Of a stretch of DNA of 64,000 bases, positions 25,021 to 34,106 are shown one piece after another. Under the pieces are notes generated by a model that worked only from the letters and a program-made list of their open reading frames with translations, made no database searches and was not told where the DNA came from. The translations under genes and the position numbers were made by a program. The stretch is from Virgibacillus sp. MSP4-1 (GTDB lineage Bacteria > Bacillota > Bacilli > Bacillales > Alkalibacillaceae), in NCBI RefSeq assembly GCF_010092505.1, contig NZ_CP048021.1:2046001-2110000 (forward strand), read 5' to 3'. Positions within the stretch are counted from its first letter, which is position 1. Each line of letters starts with the position of its first letter.

Positions 25021-25800
25021 TTACAATACCACCTGTGTCCCAACGGAGTGTCCCTTGCTAAAGGAGATGAGACTTCCCTTCTCCGTACCATCCAGTATGA
25101 CGACTTCAGGGACTTTATACGTCAATGCATCGAGGGCGGATTGGATTTTGGGGATCATCCCTTCTTTGATGACCCCATCGGTGATCATTTCCTTTGCCTC
25201 AGGCTCTGTTATGCGGGGAAGTACCTTTTTAACCCCATTTTCTGCACGGTAAATCCCGGGAATATTACTGACAAAGCATAGACTGCCGCCTAATGCTTTG
25301 GCCATAGCAGCTGCGGCTACATCCCCATTGATGTTGTATCGCTCTCCATTTAATCCGGCACCCAGAGGAGAAATGACCGGTATAAAATCCCTATCCATCA
25401 GAGACTGTAAAATTTCTGTGTGTACGGCTTCCACCTGTCCGACCTGGCCAAGCTCTGTTTCCTCTACCTGTCTTGCCTGGATGAGGTTGCCGTCCACTCC
25501 GCTTATGCCTGCTGCCTGGCCGCCTGCCTGTTTGATACTTTGGACGACTTGTTTATTCACCTTTCCGCTTAGCACCATTTCAACAACATCCAAAACCTCA
25601 TCTGTTGTTTTTCTCATTCCATTGACAAACGTGGTTTCCACCGCTAATTGTGTGAGCATCTCTGTAATCAGCGGTCCTCCGCCATGAACAATCACAGGCA
25701 GCCATTGTCCACTTTTATGCAGCTTCACAATATCCTGATAAAATGCAGGAGGGAGCTCCTCCAGAACGCTCCCTCCAAACTTGATTACTAAAGGCTTCAT
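25021..25800 (-). CDS. argB: Acetylglutamate kinase ArgB
   Basis: A 259-residue amino-acid kinase phosphorylating N-acetylglutamate, the second step of arginine synthesis. It has VIKFGGSVLEE, HGGGPLITEML, the acetylglutamate-binding NINGDVAAAAMAKALGG and the Lys/Asp-containing GVIKEGMIPK. ATG at 25800 is chosen over a GTG four codons earlier because AGGTGG is correctly spaced for it. It is last in the argC-argJ-argB operon, 12 bp after argJ. Confidence 0.95.
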   Translation of the reverse strand: MKPLVIKFGGSVLEELPPAFYQDIVKLHKSGQWLPVIVHGGGPLITEMLTQLAVETTFVNGMRKTTDEVLDVVEMVLSGKVNKQVVQSIKQAGGQAAGISGVDGNLIQARQVEETELGQVGQVEAVHTEILQSLMDRDFIPVISPLGAGLNGERYNINGDVAAAAMAKALGGSLCFVSNIPGIYRAENGVKKVLPRITEPEAKEMITDGVIKEGMIPKIQSALDALTYKVPEVVILDGTEKGSLISFSKGHSVGTQVVL

Positions 25801-25812
25801 ATGCGTCACCAC

Positions 25813-27057
25813 CTACGTCCGATATGAGGCATTGATTCGTACATAATCATAGGATAAATCACAGCCCCATGCATTTCCTTTCCCTGTACCCTCATGAAAA
25901 TCAACAAACAGGGTGACATGCTCCTTCTGCAATTCTTCACATGCTTTATCCTCATCGTAGGGCAGTGGAAGTCCGTTTTCCACAACCTTTACCGAGCCGA
26001 TGGAAACGGTTAAGTCATTCGGATTCAAAGGCGCATCACTGTAGCCAACCGAGCAGACAATGCGTCCCCAATTTGGATCTTCGCCATGTACAGCCGTTTT
26101 AACCAGGTTGGAGGAAATGACACTTTTCGCAATCTGACGGGCTGCCTTATCGCTTTCAACTCCACTCACCTGAACCTCAATCAGCTTTGTTGCACCCTCA
26201 CCATCTCTGGCAATCTGTTTGGCCAGTGATTCGCAGACAAACCGGAGCCCCTCCAAAAAGCTTTCCCAGCCCCTATGATCCTTTGTCAGACGTTCATTCT
26301 GAGCCAGACCATTGGCCAGCACCAGGACCATATCATTGGTACTCGTATCGCCATCGACCGAAATACAGTTAAAGGTTTGATCTGTGACCTGTTTTAAGGC
26401 GGCATGTAAATCCTGTTGATCGATACTGGCATCTGTCGTAATAAAGCTGAGCATGGTTGCCATGTTAGGGTGAATCATACCGGACCCTTTTGCCGCGCCG
26501 CCAATCGTTACGGTTTTCCCGTCAATATTCATCTGAACCGCTACATGTTTCGTAAAGGTATCCGTAGTCAGTATCGCTTTTTCAAAGTGATCCGGTTCAT
26601 TCTGCTGCAGAGCCGATGGAATTTGCTGTATGCCCTGATTGATTTTCTCCATTGGCAAAAGCTCACCTATAACTCCGGTTGAAACGACCGCCGCATGATG
26701 CTCTTTTATATCTAAGGAATCGGTAAACGTTTTGCGCATTTCATAGGCATCCTGAAGCCCCTGTTCACCTGTGCAGGTGTTTGCCTTGCCTGAGTTGACG
26801 ATAATTCCCTGGAGCTTTCCTTCCCTGGCGATACTATCCTGGGTGACCACTAATGGAGCACCCTGGAACCGATTCGTCGTATATACGCCTGCAGCCTCGG
26901 CCGGAACTTCCGAATACAGCCAGCCCAGGTCTTTTCGTTTAAATTTTACTCCACAATGCATTCCGCCGGCAGTATAGCCTTTGGGTGTGGTTACGGACCC
27001 TGCTTCTAAAACATGTAAATCATCCAACTTTTCAGCTGCCTGATAAAATGTACTCAA
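25813..27057 (-). CDS. argJ: Bifunctional ornithine acetyltransferase/N-acetylglutamate synthase ArgJ
   Basis: A 414-residue precursor that self-cleaves into two chains before the nucleophilic threonine: the MATML sequence puts the cut between A200 and T201. It transfers acetyl from N-acetylornithine to glutamate, recycling the acetyl group in arginine synthesis. Other conserved parts are GGMHCGVKFKRKDLG near the start and GEDPNWGRIVCSVGYS near the end. It starts with TTG, preceded by GGAAAGGAGAG. It sits between argC and argB. Confidence 0.95.
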   Translation of the reverse strand: MSTFYQAAEKLDDLHVLEAGSVTTPKGYTAGGMHCGVKFKRKDLGWLYSEVPAEAAGVYTTNRFQGAPLVVTQDSIAREGKLQGIIVNSGKANTCTGEQGLQDAYEMRKTFTDSLDIKEHHAAVVSTGVIGELLPMEKINQGIQQIPSALQQNEPDHFEKAILTTDTFTKHVAVQMNIDGKTVTIGGAAKGSGMIHPNMATMLSFITTDASIDQQDLHAALKQVTDQTFNCISVDGDTSTNDMVLVLANGLAQNERLTKDHRGWESFLEGLRFVCESLAKQIARDGEGATKLIEVQVSGVESDKAARQIAKSVISSNLVKTAVHGEDPNWGRIVCSVGYSDAPLNPNDLTVSIGSVKVVENGLPLPYDEDKACEELQKEHVTLFVDFHEGTGKGNAWGCDLSYDYVRINASYRT

Positions 27058-27097
27058 CCGTTCTCTCTCCTTTCCTATTCATCTTTGTTTTATTTTT

Positions 27098-28144
27098 TTA
27101 AGGATAAACCGGAGAATGCCGGAGTCCAGCATCCACATCCCAGCCATTTATCAGATTCATATTCTGAACCGCCTGACCGGATGCGCCTTTGACGACATTA
27201 TCGATGACGGACACAATGGTTACTTTCCCGGTCCGTTCATCCACGGTTACACCAAGGTCACAGTAGTTTGAGCCATAGACCTCCTTAGTGGAAGGCCAGG
27301 TTCCTTCAGGGCGCACCCGGACAAATGGGGTGCTGTCATAATACGCTTCAAAGGCTTGAATGATCTCTTTTGCCGAACAGGCTTCCTGTAAATCGGCATA
27401 AATGGTACACATAATCCCACGTGTCATCGGAATAAGATGAGTCGAAAATGTGACCTGAATGGGTGCTTCGTTGACTTCTGTTAACACCTGCTCCATTTCA
27501 GGGATATGCTGATGCTGGCCAAGTTTATAGGCTTTCACATTTTCATTGACTTCTCCAAATAAGGTTGTAAGGTAAGGCTTACGTCCAGCACCGGAAGCAC
27601 CGGATTTGCCATCAATAATAATCGATTGCGGGGAAATACATTTCTTCTCCACTAAAGGAATAAGGCCAAGTAAAGCAGCCGTCGCATAGCATCCGGGGTT
27701 GGCGATCACGCGTGCACGTCTGACTTTTTCCGGATAGACATCAGCCAATCCGTACGTCACTTCCTGCAGGTAAGCCGGATTTGTGTGCTCAGCATTGTAC
27801 CATTGCTGATAGACGTCCGGGTCCTTCAGGCGAAAATCTCCGGAAAGATCGATACACTGGATACCTTTCTCTGCGAAAGCGGGCAGCCAGTCCTTGCTCA
27901 CCCGGGCCGGTGTAGCAAAAAAGATCAGGTCCACCTGGCTTGCCACCTTGTCTGTGTCCAATGTTTCCAGTTGCTCTTCGTAAATGGCCTGCAAATGCGG
28001 ATACAGTTCTGTGATGGGTGTTCCACTTGTTGAATGCGAGACAATGAGGTTCAGTGTGACATGTGGATGTTCATGAAGCAGTCGTATCAGTTCAATTCCG
28101 CTGTAGCCATTTGCACCAATTATTCCAACCCTCAAAATGCTCAC
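27098..28144 (-). CDS. argC: N-acetyl-gamma-glutamyl-phosphate reductase ArgC
   Basis: A 348-residue NADPH-dependent enzyme, third step of arginine synthesis. It has the Rossmann start VGIIGANGYSGIELIRLL, the catalytic cysteine in NPGCYATAA (C152), GKSGASGAGRKP and the C-terminal GASGQAVQNMNL. It probably starts with the GTG at 28144. It is the first gene of the operon argC-argJ-argB visible here; argD and carbamoyl-phosphate genes are not in the window. ArgR/AhrC control is expected, with ARG-box-like sequence just upstream. Confidence 0.95.
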   Translation of the reverse strand: MSILRVGIIGANGYSGIELIRLLHEHPHVTLNLIVSHSTSGTPITELYPHLQAIYEEQLETLDTDKVASQVDLIFFATPARVSKDWLPAFAEKGIQCIDLSGDFRLKDPDVYQQWYNAEHTNPAYLQEVTYGLADVYPEKVRRARVIANPGCYATAALLGLIPLVEKKCISPQSIIIDGKSGASGAGRKPYLTTLFGEVNENVKAYKLGQHQHIPEMEQVLTEVNEAPIQVTFSTHLIPMTRGIMCTIYADLQEACSAKEIIQAFEAYYDSTPFVRVRPEGTWPSTKEVYGSNYCDLGVTVDERTGKVTIVSVIDNVVKGASGQAVQNMNLINGWDVDAGLRHSPVYP

Positions 28145-28162
28145 TCCCAGAATTTTTATTTT

Positions 28163-28198
28163 TCGGATAATTATACATTCTTATTAATATTTATGCAA
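28163..28198 (-). promoter_or_regulatory. Possible ARG box region upstream of argC
   Basis: On the minus strand TGCATAAATATTAATAAG and TGTATAATTATCC occur side by side, resembling the AT-rich 18-bp half-palindromes bound by ArgR/AhrC. They overlap where the argC promoter should be. Assignment rests on position and composition only. Confidence 0.35.
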
Positions 28199-28220
28199 TG
28201 GGTTTTTGTGATTTTTCTAA

Positions 28221-28257
28221 AAATTCGGGACTGTCCCCGGTTGTTTTAAAGCGTTAA
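28221..28257 (+). repeat. Dispersed repeat with GGGACTGTCCC core, copy 2
   Basis: AAATTCGGGACTGTCCCCGG followed by TTGTTTTAAAGCGTTAA, the clearest copy of this family. It lies between argC and the PTS genes. Its ATTCGGG lead matches the segment preceding the core in the 31-bp repeat family. Confidence 0.75.
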
Positions 28258-28277
28258 TGTGCTAAAGTGCAGGGCGT

Positions 28278-28311
28278 CAAAAAATCCTCTACGGTTTTTC
28301 CGTAGAGGATT
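28278..28311 (-). terminator. Terminator of the ascorbate-type PTS operon
   Basis: AATCCTCTACGG and CCGTAGAGGATT form a 12-bp stem with a TTTTT loop. On the minus strand it is followed by six Ts. It lies 13 bp past the IIC gene stop. Confidence 0.85.
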
Positions 28312-28323
28312 CATGGCTTACTT

Positions 28324-29703
28324 TTATAGTGATTGTTGTTCACCAGTTCCTTCAAGGTTTCTCTTTTTCCTACTGGAGATAGTCCCCACAACGAAGATAG
28401 CGATAAGAATCACTACGACAACCAGGGCGAACAATATAGTTGAAGAGAACAGCTGAATTGGATAGCCCAGTGCTACACCAATTACTCCAAAGTCAGCATC
28501 TCCAAAAGTAGTACCTTCAAATCCAAGAGAACCTAACACTGGAAGCAAAATGGCTGGCAGGAAGCTGATTAATACACCATTCGCCATGGAACCAAAGATT
28601 GCTCCTTTACGTCCGCCTGTTGCATTACCAAATACACCTGCAGCCGCACCTGTGAAAAAGTGTGGAACTAACCCTGGTACGATAACTCTCAAGCCTAGTA
28701 CAGGTAGAATAAACATACTGATTAATCCTGCAATAAAGCTAAAGATAAAACCAATAACAACTGCATTATTCGCAAATGGGAAAACGGCAGGACAGTCAAG
28801 AGCCGGAATAGCATTTGGTACGATTTTGTCAGCAATACCTTTAAATGCCGGAACAATTTCAGCTAAGATCATACGCACACCGGCTAAAATTACATATACA
28901 CCTGCAGCAAATGTAATCGCTTGAATAAGTGAAAATACCAGGAAGTTGGTACCCCCACTAAGCTCTCCTTCAATAAATGTAGGTCCGGCAAATAAAGCAA
29001 CAACGAAGAACAGAATAGCCATTGTCAAAGACACGGAAACCGAAGTATCCCGTAGAAATCCGAGTGATTTTGGAACTTTTAGCTCTTCTGTAGATTTCGA
29101 ATTCTTCCCTACTGCATTCCCTACAGCACCTGCTACTAAATAACCAAAAGAACCAAAGTGACCGACAGCGAAATCATCTGACCCTGTAATTTTACGGGTG
29201 AATGGCTGTAGCATAGCCGGCATAAGTACCATTAAAGAACCTAATATAAAGGAACCCAGAACGACTAGTAAAGTGCCATCTATACCACCAGTCATCAAAA
29301 TTACAGCTACTAAACAAGCCATAAACATCGTATGATGACCGGTCAGGAAAATATACTTAAAAGGAGTCAGACGTGCTAAAACAATATTAAATAACATTCC
29401 AAATAACATTATCATTGCTGTTTCAGTACCAAATGCATCCTGTGCCAGCGCAACGATCGCTTCATTGTTTGGAATAACTCCCTCTAAGTTGAAAGCCTGG
29501 TCAAACATGCTGCTGAAATGACCCAGGGAACCCGTAATAACACCGGCCCCCACATCAAGTATGACAAACCCCATGATGGTTTTTAAGGTACCAGAAACAA
29601 CATCGGCTACCGGCTTTTTTTGTAATAGGAGACCAAAGAAAGCAAATAGTCCAACAAGTATAGAAGGAGTCCCTAAAATATCTTTCATAATTATATCAAT
29701 CAT
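28324..29703 (-). CDS. PTS ascorbate-type transporter subunit IIC (UlaA/SgaT)
   Basis: A 459-residue integral membrane protein with about ten to eleven hydrophobic segments. It matches the SgaT/UlaA family: an N-terminal IMKDILGTPSILVGLFAFFGLLLQKK, the FGMLFNIVLARLTPFKYIFLTGHH block, and PNAIPALDCPAVFPFANNAVVIGF. It carries the sugar acid through the membrane while IIB phosphorylates it. L-ascorbate is the family substrate, but no ula-type catabolic genes are adjacent, so the true substrate is open. It is the third gene of the operon, 5 bp after IIB. Confidence 0.9.
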   Translation of the reverse strand: MIDIIMKDILGTPSILVGLFAFFGLLLQKKPVADVVSGTLKTIMGFVILDVGAGVITGSLGHFSSMFDQAFNLEGVIPNNEAIVALAQDAFGTETAMIMLFGMLFNIVLARLTPFKYIFLTGHHTMFMACLVAVILMTGGIDGTLLVVLGSFILGSLMVLMPAMLQPFTRKITGSDDFAVGHFGSFGYLVAGAVGNAVGKNSKSTEELKVPKSLGFLRDTSVSVSLTMAILFFVVALFAGPTFIEGELSGGTNFLVFSLIQAITFAAGVYVILAGVRMILAEIVPAFKGIADKIVPNAIPALDCPAVFPFANNAVVIGFIFSFIAGLISMFILPVLGLRVIVPGLVPHFFTGAAAGVFGNATGGRKGAIFGSMANGVLISFLPAILLPVLGSLGFEGTTFGDADFGVIGVALGYPIQLFSSTILFALVVVVILIAIFVVGTISSRKKRNLEGTGEQQSL

Positions 29704-29708
29704 AGCAA

Positions 29709-29984
29709 TTATTCCTCCTTAAAGTGCTGTTCGAGCGCTTCTTTTAATTCTTTTTGGTCCATTAAATTGTTTAGCTTAATTACGTTTCTGGTTCCGTCAT
29801 CCAACGCTTCTATAATTTCATTTGATCCTAAGAAATAATCTGCTTTCTCTGTTTTACTTGTTGTTAAATCCGTATGGGACACATCTGCTTCTACTCCCAT
29901 TTCTTTCAAAATCTTTTTCACATTCATTTCTACTATAAAACTGCTTCCTAAGCCATTACCACAAACAACTAGAATTTTACTCAT
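29709..29984 (-). CDS. PTS ascorbate-type subunit IIB (UlaB/SgaB)
   Basis: A 91-residue cytoplasmic phosphocarrier. The phosphorylated cysteine is C8 in ILVVCGNGLGSSFIVEM, a classic IIB P-loop. A DYFLGSNEIIE segment and a helical C-terminus follow. It overlaps the upstream regulator gene by 4 bp (ATGA type) and precedes IIC by 5 bp, so all three are coupled. It takes phosphate from a IIA domain, which here is fused to the regulator. Confidence 0.92.
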   Translation of the reverse strand: MSKILVVCGNGLGSSFIVEMNVKKILKEMGVEADVSHTDLTTSKTEKADYFLGSNEIIEALDDGTRNVIKLNNLMDQKELKEALEQHFKEE

Positions 29985-32116
29985 TGGTTCTCCCCCTCTT
30001 CATTTGAATATTTATCAACCAGATCAATGACTTCATCTTTACTTGAAGCATTAATCAAGTAATCAACATTACTCTCCTCAGAAAGCATATTCGTCAGCTG
30101 AGATAGCGCCTTTAAATGCGTTTCATTATCAACAGCTGCTAATACAAATAATAGATTGGCTTTGTGCTTTTCCTGTTCAGAAAAAGAGACACTATTTTTT
30201 AATCGGAGCATGCTAAGGCCAACCTGGTTTACGCCATTTTCAGGACGAGAATGCGGGATTGCAATTCTTGGTGCGATTACTATATATGGACCCAGATTTT
30301 TAACATCTGAGATCATAGCGTTCACATATTCACTGCTGATACGGTTTTCTTTAAGCAATGGCTCAGCCGCTATTTCAATAGCCTTTTCCCAATTTGAAAC
30401 GCTGTCTTTCATCTGAATCATATCTACTGTTAACAAATCCTTTAGCATGGGCTTTCCAAACTCCTTTAGCTCCTCTTTGCTATCTAAGTTAAAATACTTT
30501 GTCAAATCATGAAAAAGAGCTGCTTCATCTGAAATGGTTGCATGTTTTTTTACTAAATTTATTAATTCGGAAATGGAATTTGCATCTTCTACATCATGAT
30601 TTGTGCTTAACAAATTAAATTGCCTTAAAATATATTCTTTTTCTTTTTCATTTAATATTGGATTAATCACAAAAACAGGTACCGATGATGAACTTTGAAT
30701 AGGCGCTGTAGAGAAGATCACATCTACATCTGAACAGCTTTGCTGATGAAATTGTCTAACCGAAACATTGTCTACAATATCAATGGATGAGATTAACTCT
30801 TCCAGTTGTACACGCAGTATATTAGATGTGCCAACCCCATTCTCACAGACAATTAAGGCCCTTTTTCTCGGCTTTGGCCTTTTCCCTTCCCTCTTAAGCC
30901 ATCCGCCAAAATGGATAGTCATATAGGCTATTTCCTGTACCCCAACTGATTTATTAAGGAGTGCTTCTAAGTGAGAAGTGACTTTAGCTGTTAATTTATA
31001 TACCTCTGGATACTCTTCCTGCACGGATTCTGTTAAATTATTATGAATTTCGACATCATACTTAATCCGATAATAGGCAGGTTTAAGATGAGTAAATAAG
31101 GTTTCTTCCAATTCGTTTCTTTGCCGAAGCATTACACAAGCATACTTCTGAAAATCTGTCACCATTTTCGTAATAACTTTTTTCAGTTCCATCATTTCTT
31201 CCGTTTTTGCTTCGTTATAATCAGAGTGGTTTACACGTGAACCCAGCAGATTCATTGTGAGAAAGTAGATCTCATCTTCTGGCAGATTCACACCTTCAGC
31301 CTTTAACTGCCCGGATATCCAGTATGCTGCCTCGAACTCTTTGGTTTCCCGGAGTACTTCCTTTTCAGATTCTTCGACAGAAACACGGTTCCCCTGCTCA
31401 ATCCTCTGCTGCAGTATGAGCAATTGGATAGCCAGAAAGTGCAAGGTTTCATCGGTTAGTTCATTACCCAAAAATGTCTCAGCATTCAAAATCACCGTTT
31501 TCATTTGATTTAAATGATGCTGATTAAAATAACGAAGATTCTTAGATTCTATTGATGAAATCTGATTAATATTGAGCAAAATATCATTCCACTTATCTTT
31601 AGAAATAAGCTTTGTTGCGTAATGCACCAATGCACTTCGCTTTGTCGATTCTTTTCCTTCAATAATATAACCATCTGTGTGTTGGTAGATTAAGGTAAGA
31701 GACCATTCACCTAACTCTTTTTTCAACAAATTTAAATCACTAAAAACAGTTCCTCTGCTTACCCGGGTCATGGACATAAAATCTTTTACAAACAGAGGTT
31801 GCGAATCTGTCATTATTTTCACAGTCAGTAATGCTAACCGCTCGTCTTTAGTATGAAAGTACTGCCATTCATCCAGCTCATTAATCAGTTTGGGAATTTC
31901 TGACTTTACAGATTTTTTTAAATAAAAACCTGTTCCTTTTTGCTGCTGAATCTTTTCCAATTGGTGTTCCCTTAACCAAGCATTAATCTTCTTCAAATCA
32001 TAATAAACGGTTCTTCTGGAAATTCCGACTTTTTTGGATAGTTCCTGAACCGTATAAAAATCATCTCTGTCCAAAAACAGGTTTAAAATATGAACACTTC
32101 TTTTGTCCAGTGTCAT
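29981..32116 (-). CDS. BglG/MtlR-type PRD regulator with IIB-like and IIA domains
   Basis: 711 residues. Two N-terminal helix-turn-helix parts (VQELSKKVGISRRTVYYDLKK and SMTRVSRGTVFSDLNLLKKEL) are followed by two PRD domains (about 190-390) with histidines that PTS proteins phosphorylate. A IIB-like segment (ALIVCENGVGTSNILRVQLE, about 415-435) comes next. The C-terminal IIA type-2 domain has its histidine in AIPHSRPENGV. It probably activates its own operon and also serves as the IIA donor for the adjacent IIB/IIC, since no separate IIA gene exists here. Confidence 0.92.
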   Translation of the reverse strand: MTLDKRSVHILNLFLDRDDFYTVQELSKKVGISRRTVYYDLKKINAWLREHQLEKIQQQKGTGFYLKKSVKSEIPKLINELDEWQYFHTKDERLALLTVKIMTDSQPLFVKDFMSMTRVSRGTVFSDLNLLKKELGEWSLTLIYQHTDGYIIEGKESTKRSALVHYATKLISKDKWNDILLNINQISSIESKNLRYFNQHHLNQMKTVILNAETFLGNELTDETLHFLAIQLLILQQRIEQGNRVSVEESEKEVLRETKEFEAAYWISGQLKAEGVNLPEDEIYFLTMNLLGSRVNHSDYNEAKTEEMMELKKVITKMVTDFQKYACVMLRQRNELEETLFTHLKPAYYRIKYDVEIHNNLTESVQEEYPEVYKLTAKVTSHLEALLNKSVGVQEIAYMTIHFGGWLKREGKRPKPRKRALIVCENGVGTSNILRVQLEELISSIDIVDNVSVRQFHQQSCSDVDVIFSTAPIQSSSSVPVFVINPILNEKEKEYILRQFNLLSTNHDVEDANSISELINLVKKHATISDEAALFHDLTKYFNLDSKEELKEFGKPMLKDLLTVDMIQMKDSVSNWEKAIEIAAEPLLKENRISSEYVNAMISDVKNLGPYIVIAPRIAIPHSRPENGVNQVGLSMLRLKNSVSFSEQEKHKANLLFVLAAVDNETHLKALSQLTNMLSEESNVDYLINASSKDEVIDLVDKYSNEEGENQ

Positions 32117-32203
32117 CGGGATCCCCGGCCTTTAGTGCAAAAATTATATTCACAAGATTACGTTAGCTAACTTAAACTAATTATAGTACGGTTAAACCGG
32201 CAT

Positions 32204-32217
32204 TGGAAGTGCTTTCA
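32204..32217. promoter_or_regulatory. cre site upstream of the PTS operon
   Basis: TGGAAGTGCTTTCA fits the CcpA consensus TGAAARCGYTTTCA at nearly all positions. It lies 88 bp upstream of the regulator start, where CcpA could repress the operon on glucose. The remaining 300 bases up to the CorA-like gene are AT-rich and show no other clear signal. Confidence 0.65.
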
Positions 32218-32516
32218 ATATTTAATTTTAGTACAAATGGTTTGTGCAAAATTATACTCTCGTATCTCCTCTGAAAATTTAAGGAGTCCATATATATGAA
32301 ATTCCATCATCAGTTCCACTAGTGGTAAGCACCACAATCCAGTTTTTCATTTATCCATACTTTATTATATTCACCCTTCATTCAGGTTCCTTTTTCCACA
32401 TTTTATTAGTACAATCATGTTATGACCTTATTCGACAACTAATGACAGCATTCATAAATTGTGCTGCAGACCATCGTTCAACAGCTATCCCTTGAGAAGA
32501 AAGGAGCTAACCAAAC

Positions 32517-33914
32517 ATGACCACCAGCCCGGAAGTTAAAAATCACCTTACCTATTTAATCATGCCCTTTACTTATTCCCGCCCTTTCGAACAGGTGACT
32601 TCCCTGCCTTTCTTTCAGTTGAAAAAAATGACTACGGAGAAAGTGTACGACCATATTGAAAAGCTTATCTCTGAGGAAGACAAGCGTATCGGCAAATCGT
32701 TTTCCCTGGATCATAATTGTCGGACAAAAGTCGGGCTGCCAAATAACAAAAATAAGCCCATCACGTACAAAGTGAAGCATCATTCCTTTGATCTAATCAT
32801 TGAAGATATCGATCTGTACCTTTTTGACACACAGGTCGGATTTCTCGTCTATCATATCCGGCTTTCTGATTCCGCAAACTCTATTTCTATTGAGGACTTC
32901 ATTCTTACAAACTATCATCTGAAGAAATTTTATTTTAAACATAATGAAATGTATTTTTACGATAAAAAAAGTAAGGATGAATGGATGCAAAAGCCCGTTG
33001 ATTTTCAGCAAATCAGTGAGTGGCTTACAGCGGACATTTCTGTTGACGCCTTCTTTGATCAGCATTCCAGCAAGCTTAATCATTCACTGATTTATACAGC
33101 TGCCTACATGGAAAAGCCGGAAGCAGATGTGGATCAACAGATGCTCAAGTATATCTTTTATCTAAGGAAAAGCTATAAGCATTCCTACCTGCCTGCGAAA
33201 CAGGAGCTTGATTTGGAGATGAATGAGGATGTCTATCAGCCGTTTGAGAACAGCTACTGGGGCGTGGCGAACGAAGGAATTGTCAACCTTTCCTATGAAA
33301 CTGGACATCCGGCGACAGATCTATTCTTTCAAAGGGATTTTTTCCAAAAGTTAGAGAGTACATATTTCTATTTATACATTCTGCTTCTCTACCAGAAATA
33401 CAGTTTATTGCATATGTCGGTAAAGGCAGGCGAAATTCGTCAGGAGCTTGAAGGAAAGGAATATGCGGAGAAGCTGAAAGTGATGAATCAATACAAGTTT
33501 GAAATTGTTGACTTTACGGTTCGCGGCTTCTATCAGCAGGTTTCCTATATTACGCATCATTCCGAGTTTTATGACAAAATTAAAAAGAGATTGGGAATCC
33601 CGGAGCTCCATGAGGAATTAAAATCAGAAGTAGATGCACTGACATCATTTATCGAAGCGGTTGCCTCCAATGAGCAGCAGACCAGAGAAGAATCCGAGCG
33701 GAAAAAGAGTGAACGGACAAACTTTTTTATTCAATTGGCTACGCTGTTATTCTTGCCCATTACCACTGTGACAGGATTTTTCGGCATGAATATCCCATTA
33801 ATTTCGGAACTTGGAGATGATCATTTTTATTATTCTCTTATAGTTTCCTACATGATTGCAGGGGTGATCTTTGGGGTCTATAAAATACGAAAGTCGAGAC
33901 AGGATAGAAAATAA
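32517..33914 (+). CDS. CorA-like membrane protein with GMN motif
   Basis: 465 residues. About 385 are hydrophilic and not obviously homologous to anything I recognise. They end in a long charged helical stretch (EVDALTSFIEAVASNEQQTREESERKKSERTN). Two hydrophobic segments then carry VTGFFGMNIPL (GMN at about 424-426) in the loop between them and a short basic tail. GMN between two C-terminal helices is the signature of CorA-type magnesium/cobalt channels, which are pentameric. The N-terminal part is longer and more diverged than in CorA, so ion specificity is unknown. The ribosome site is GAAAGGAGC. Confidence 0.75.
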   Translation: MTTSPEVKNHLTYLIMPFTYSRPFEQVTSLPFFQLKKMTTEKVYDHIEKLISEEDKRIGKSFSLDHNCRTKVGLPNNKNKPITYKVKHHSFDLIIEDIDLYLFDTQVGFLVYHIRLSDSANSISIEDFILTNYHLKKFYFKHNEMYFYDKKSKDEWMQKPVDFQQISEWLTADISVDAFFDQHSSKLNHSLIYTAAYMEKPEADVDQQMLKYIFYLRKSYKHSYLPAKQELDLEMNEDVYQPFENSYWGVANEGIVNLSYETGHPATDLFFQRDFFQKLESTYFYLYILLLYQKYSLLHMSVKAGEIRQELEGKEYAEKLKVMNQYKFEIVDFTVRGFYQQVSYITHHSEFYDKIKKRLGIPELHEELKSEVDALTSFIEAVASNEQQTREESERKKSERTNFFIQLATLLFLPITTVTGFFGMNIPLISELGDDHFYYSLIVSYMIAGVIFGVYKIRKSRQDRK

Positions 33915-33964
33915 ATGTTCGCTAATCTAAAGCAATTTTCTTATTTTCAGTGAAGAGATAAAGG

Positions 33965-34006
33965 GAAGATTCCATCAATGGGGTTTTACGGCCAGTTAAT
34001 ACGTGA
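33965..34006 (+). repeat. Double-hairpin dispersed repeat, short copy D
   Basis: GAAGATTCCATCAATGGGG joined to TTTTACGGCCAGTTAATACGTGA: the same internally deleted form as at 2850-2891. It lies between the CorA-like and HEPN-like genes. Confidence 0.6.
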
Positions 34007-34106
34007 TAAAAAATACCTACAAATCCATGACCTTCCTTAAGACTTATAGTAAAATAGATACATATCTTCAAGTGAGTGAACATTATAAAGAAGGGAGTCG
34101 GGGCCT

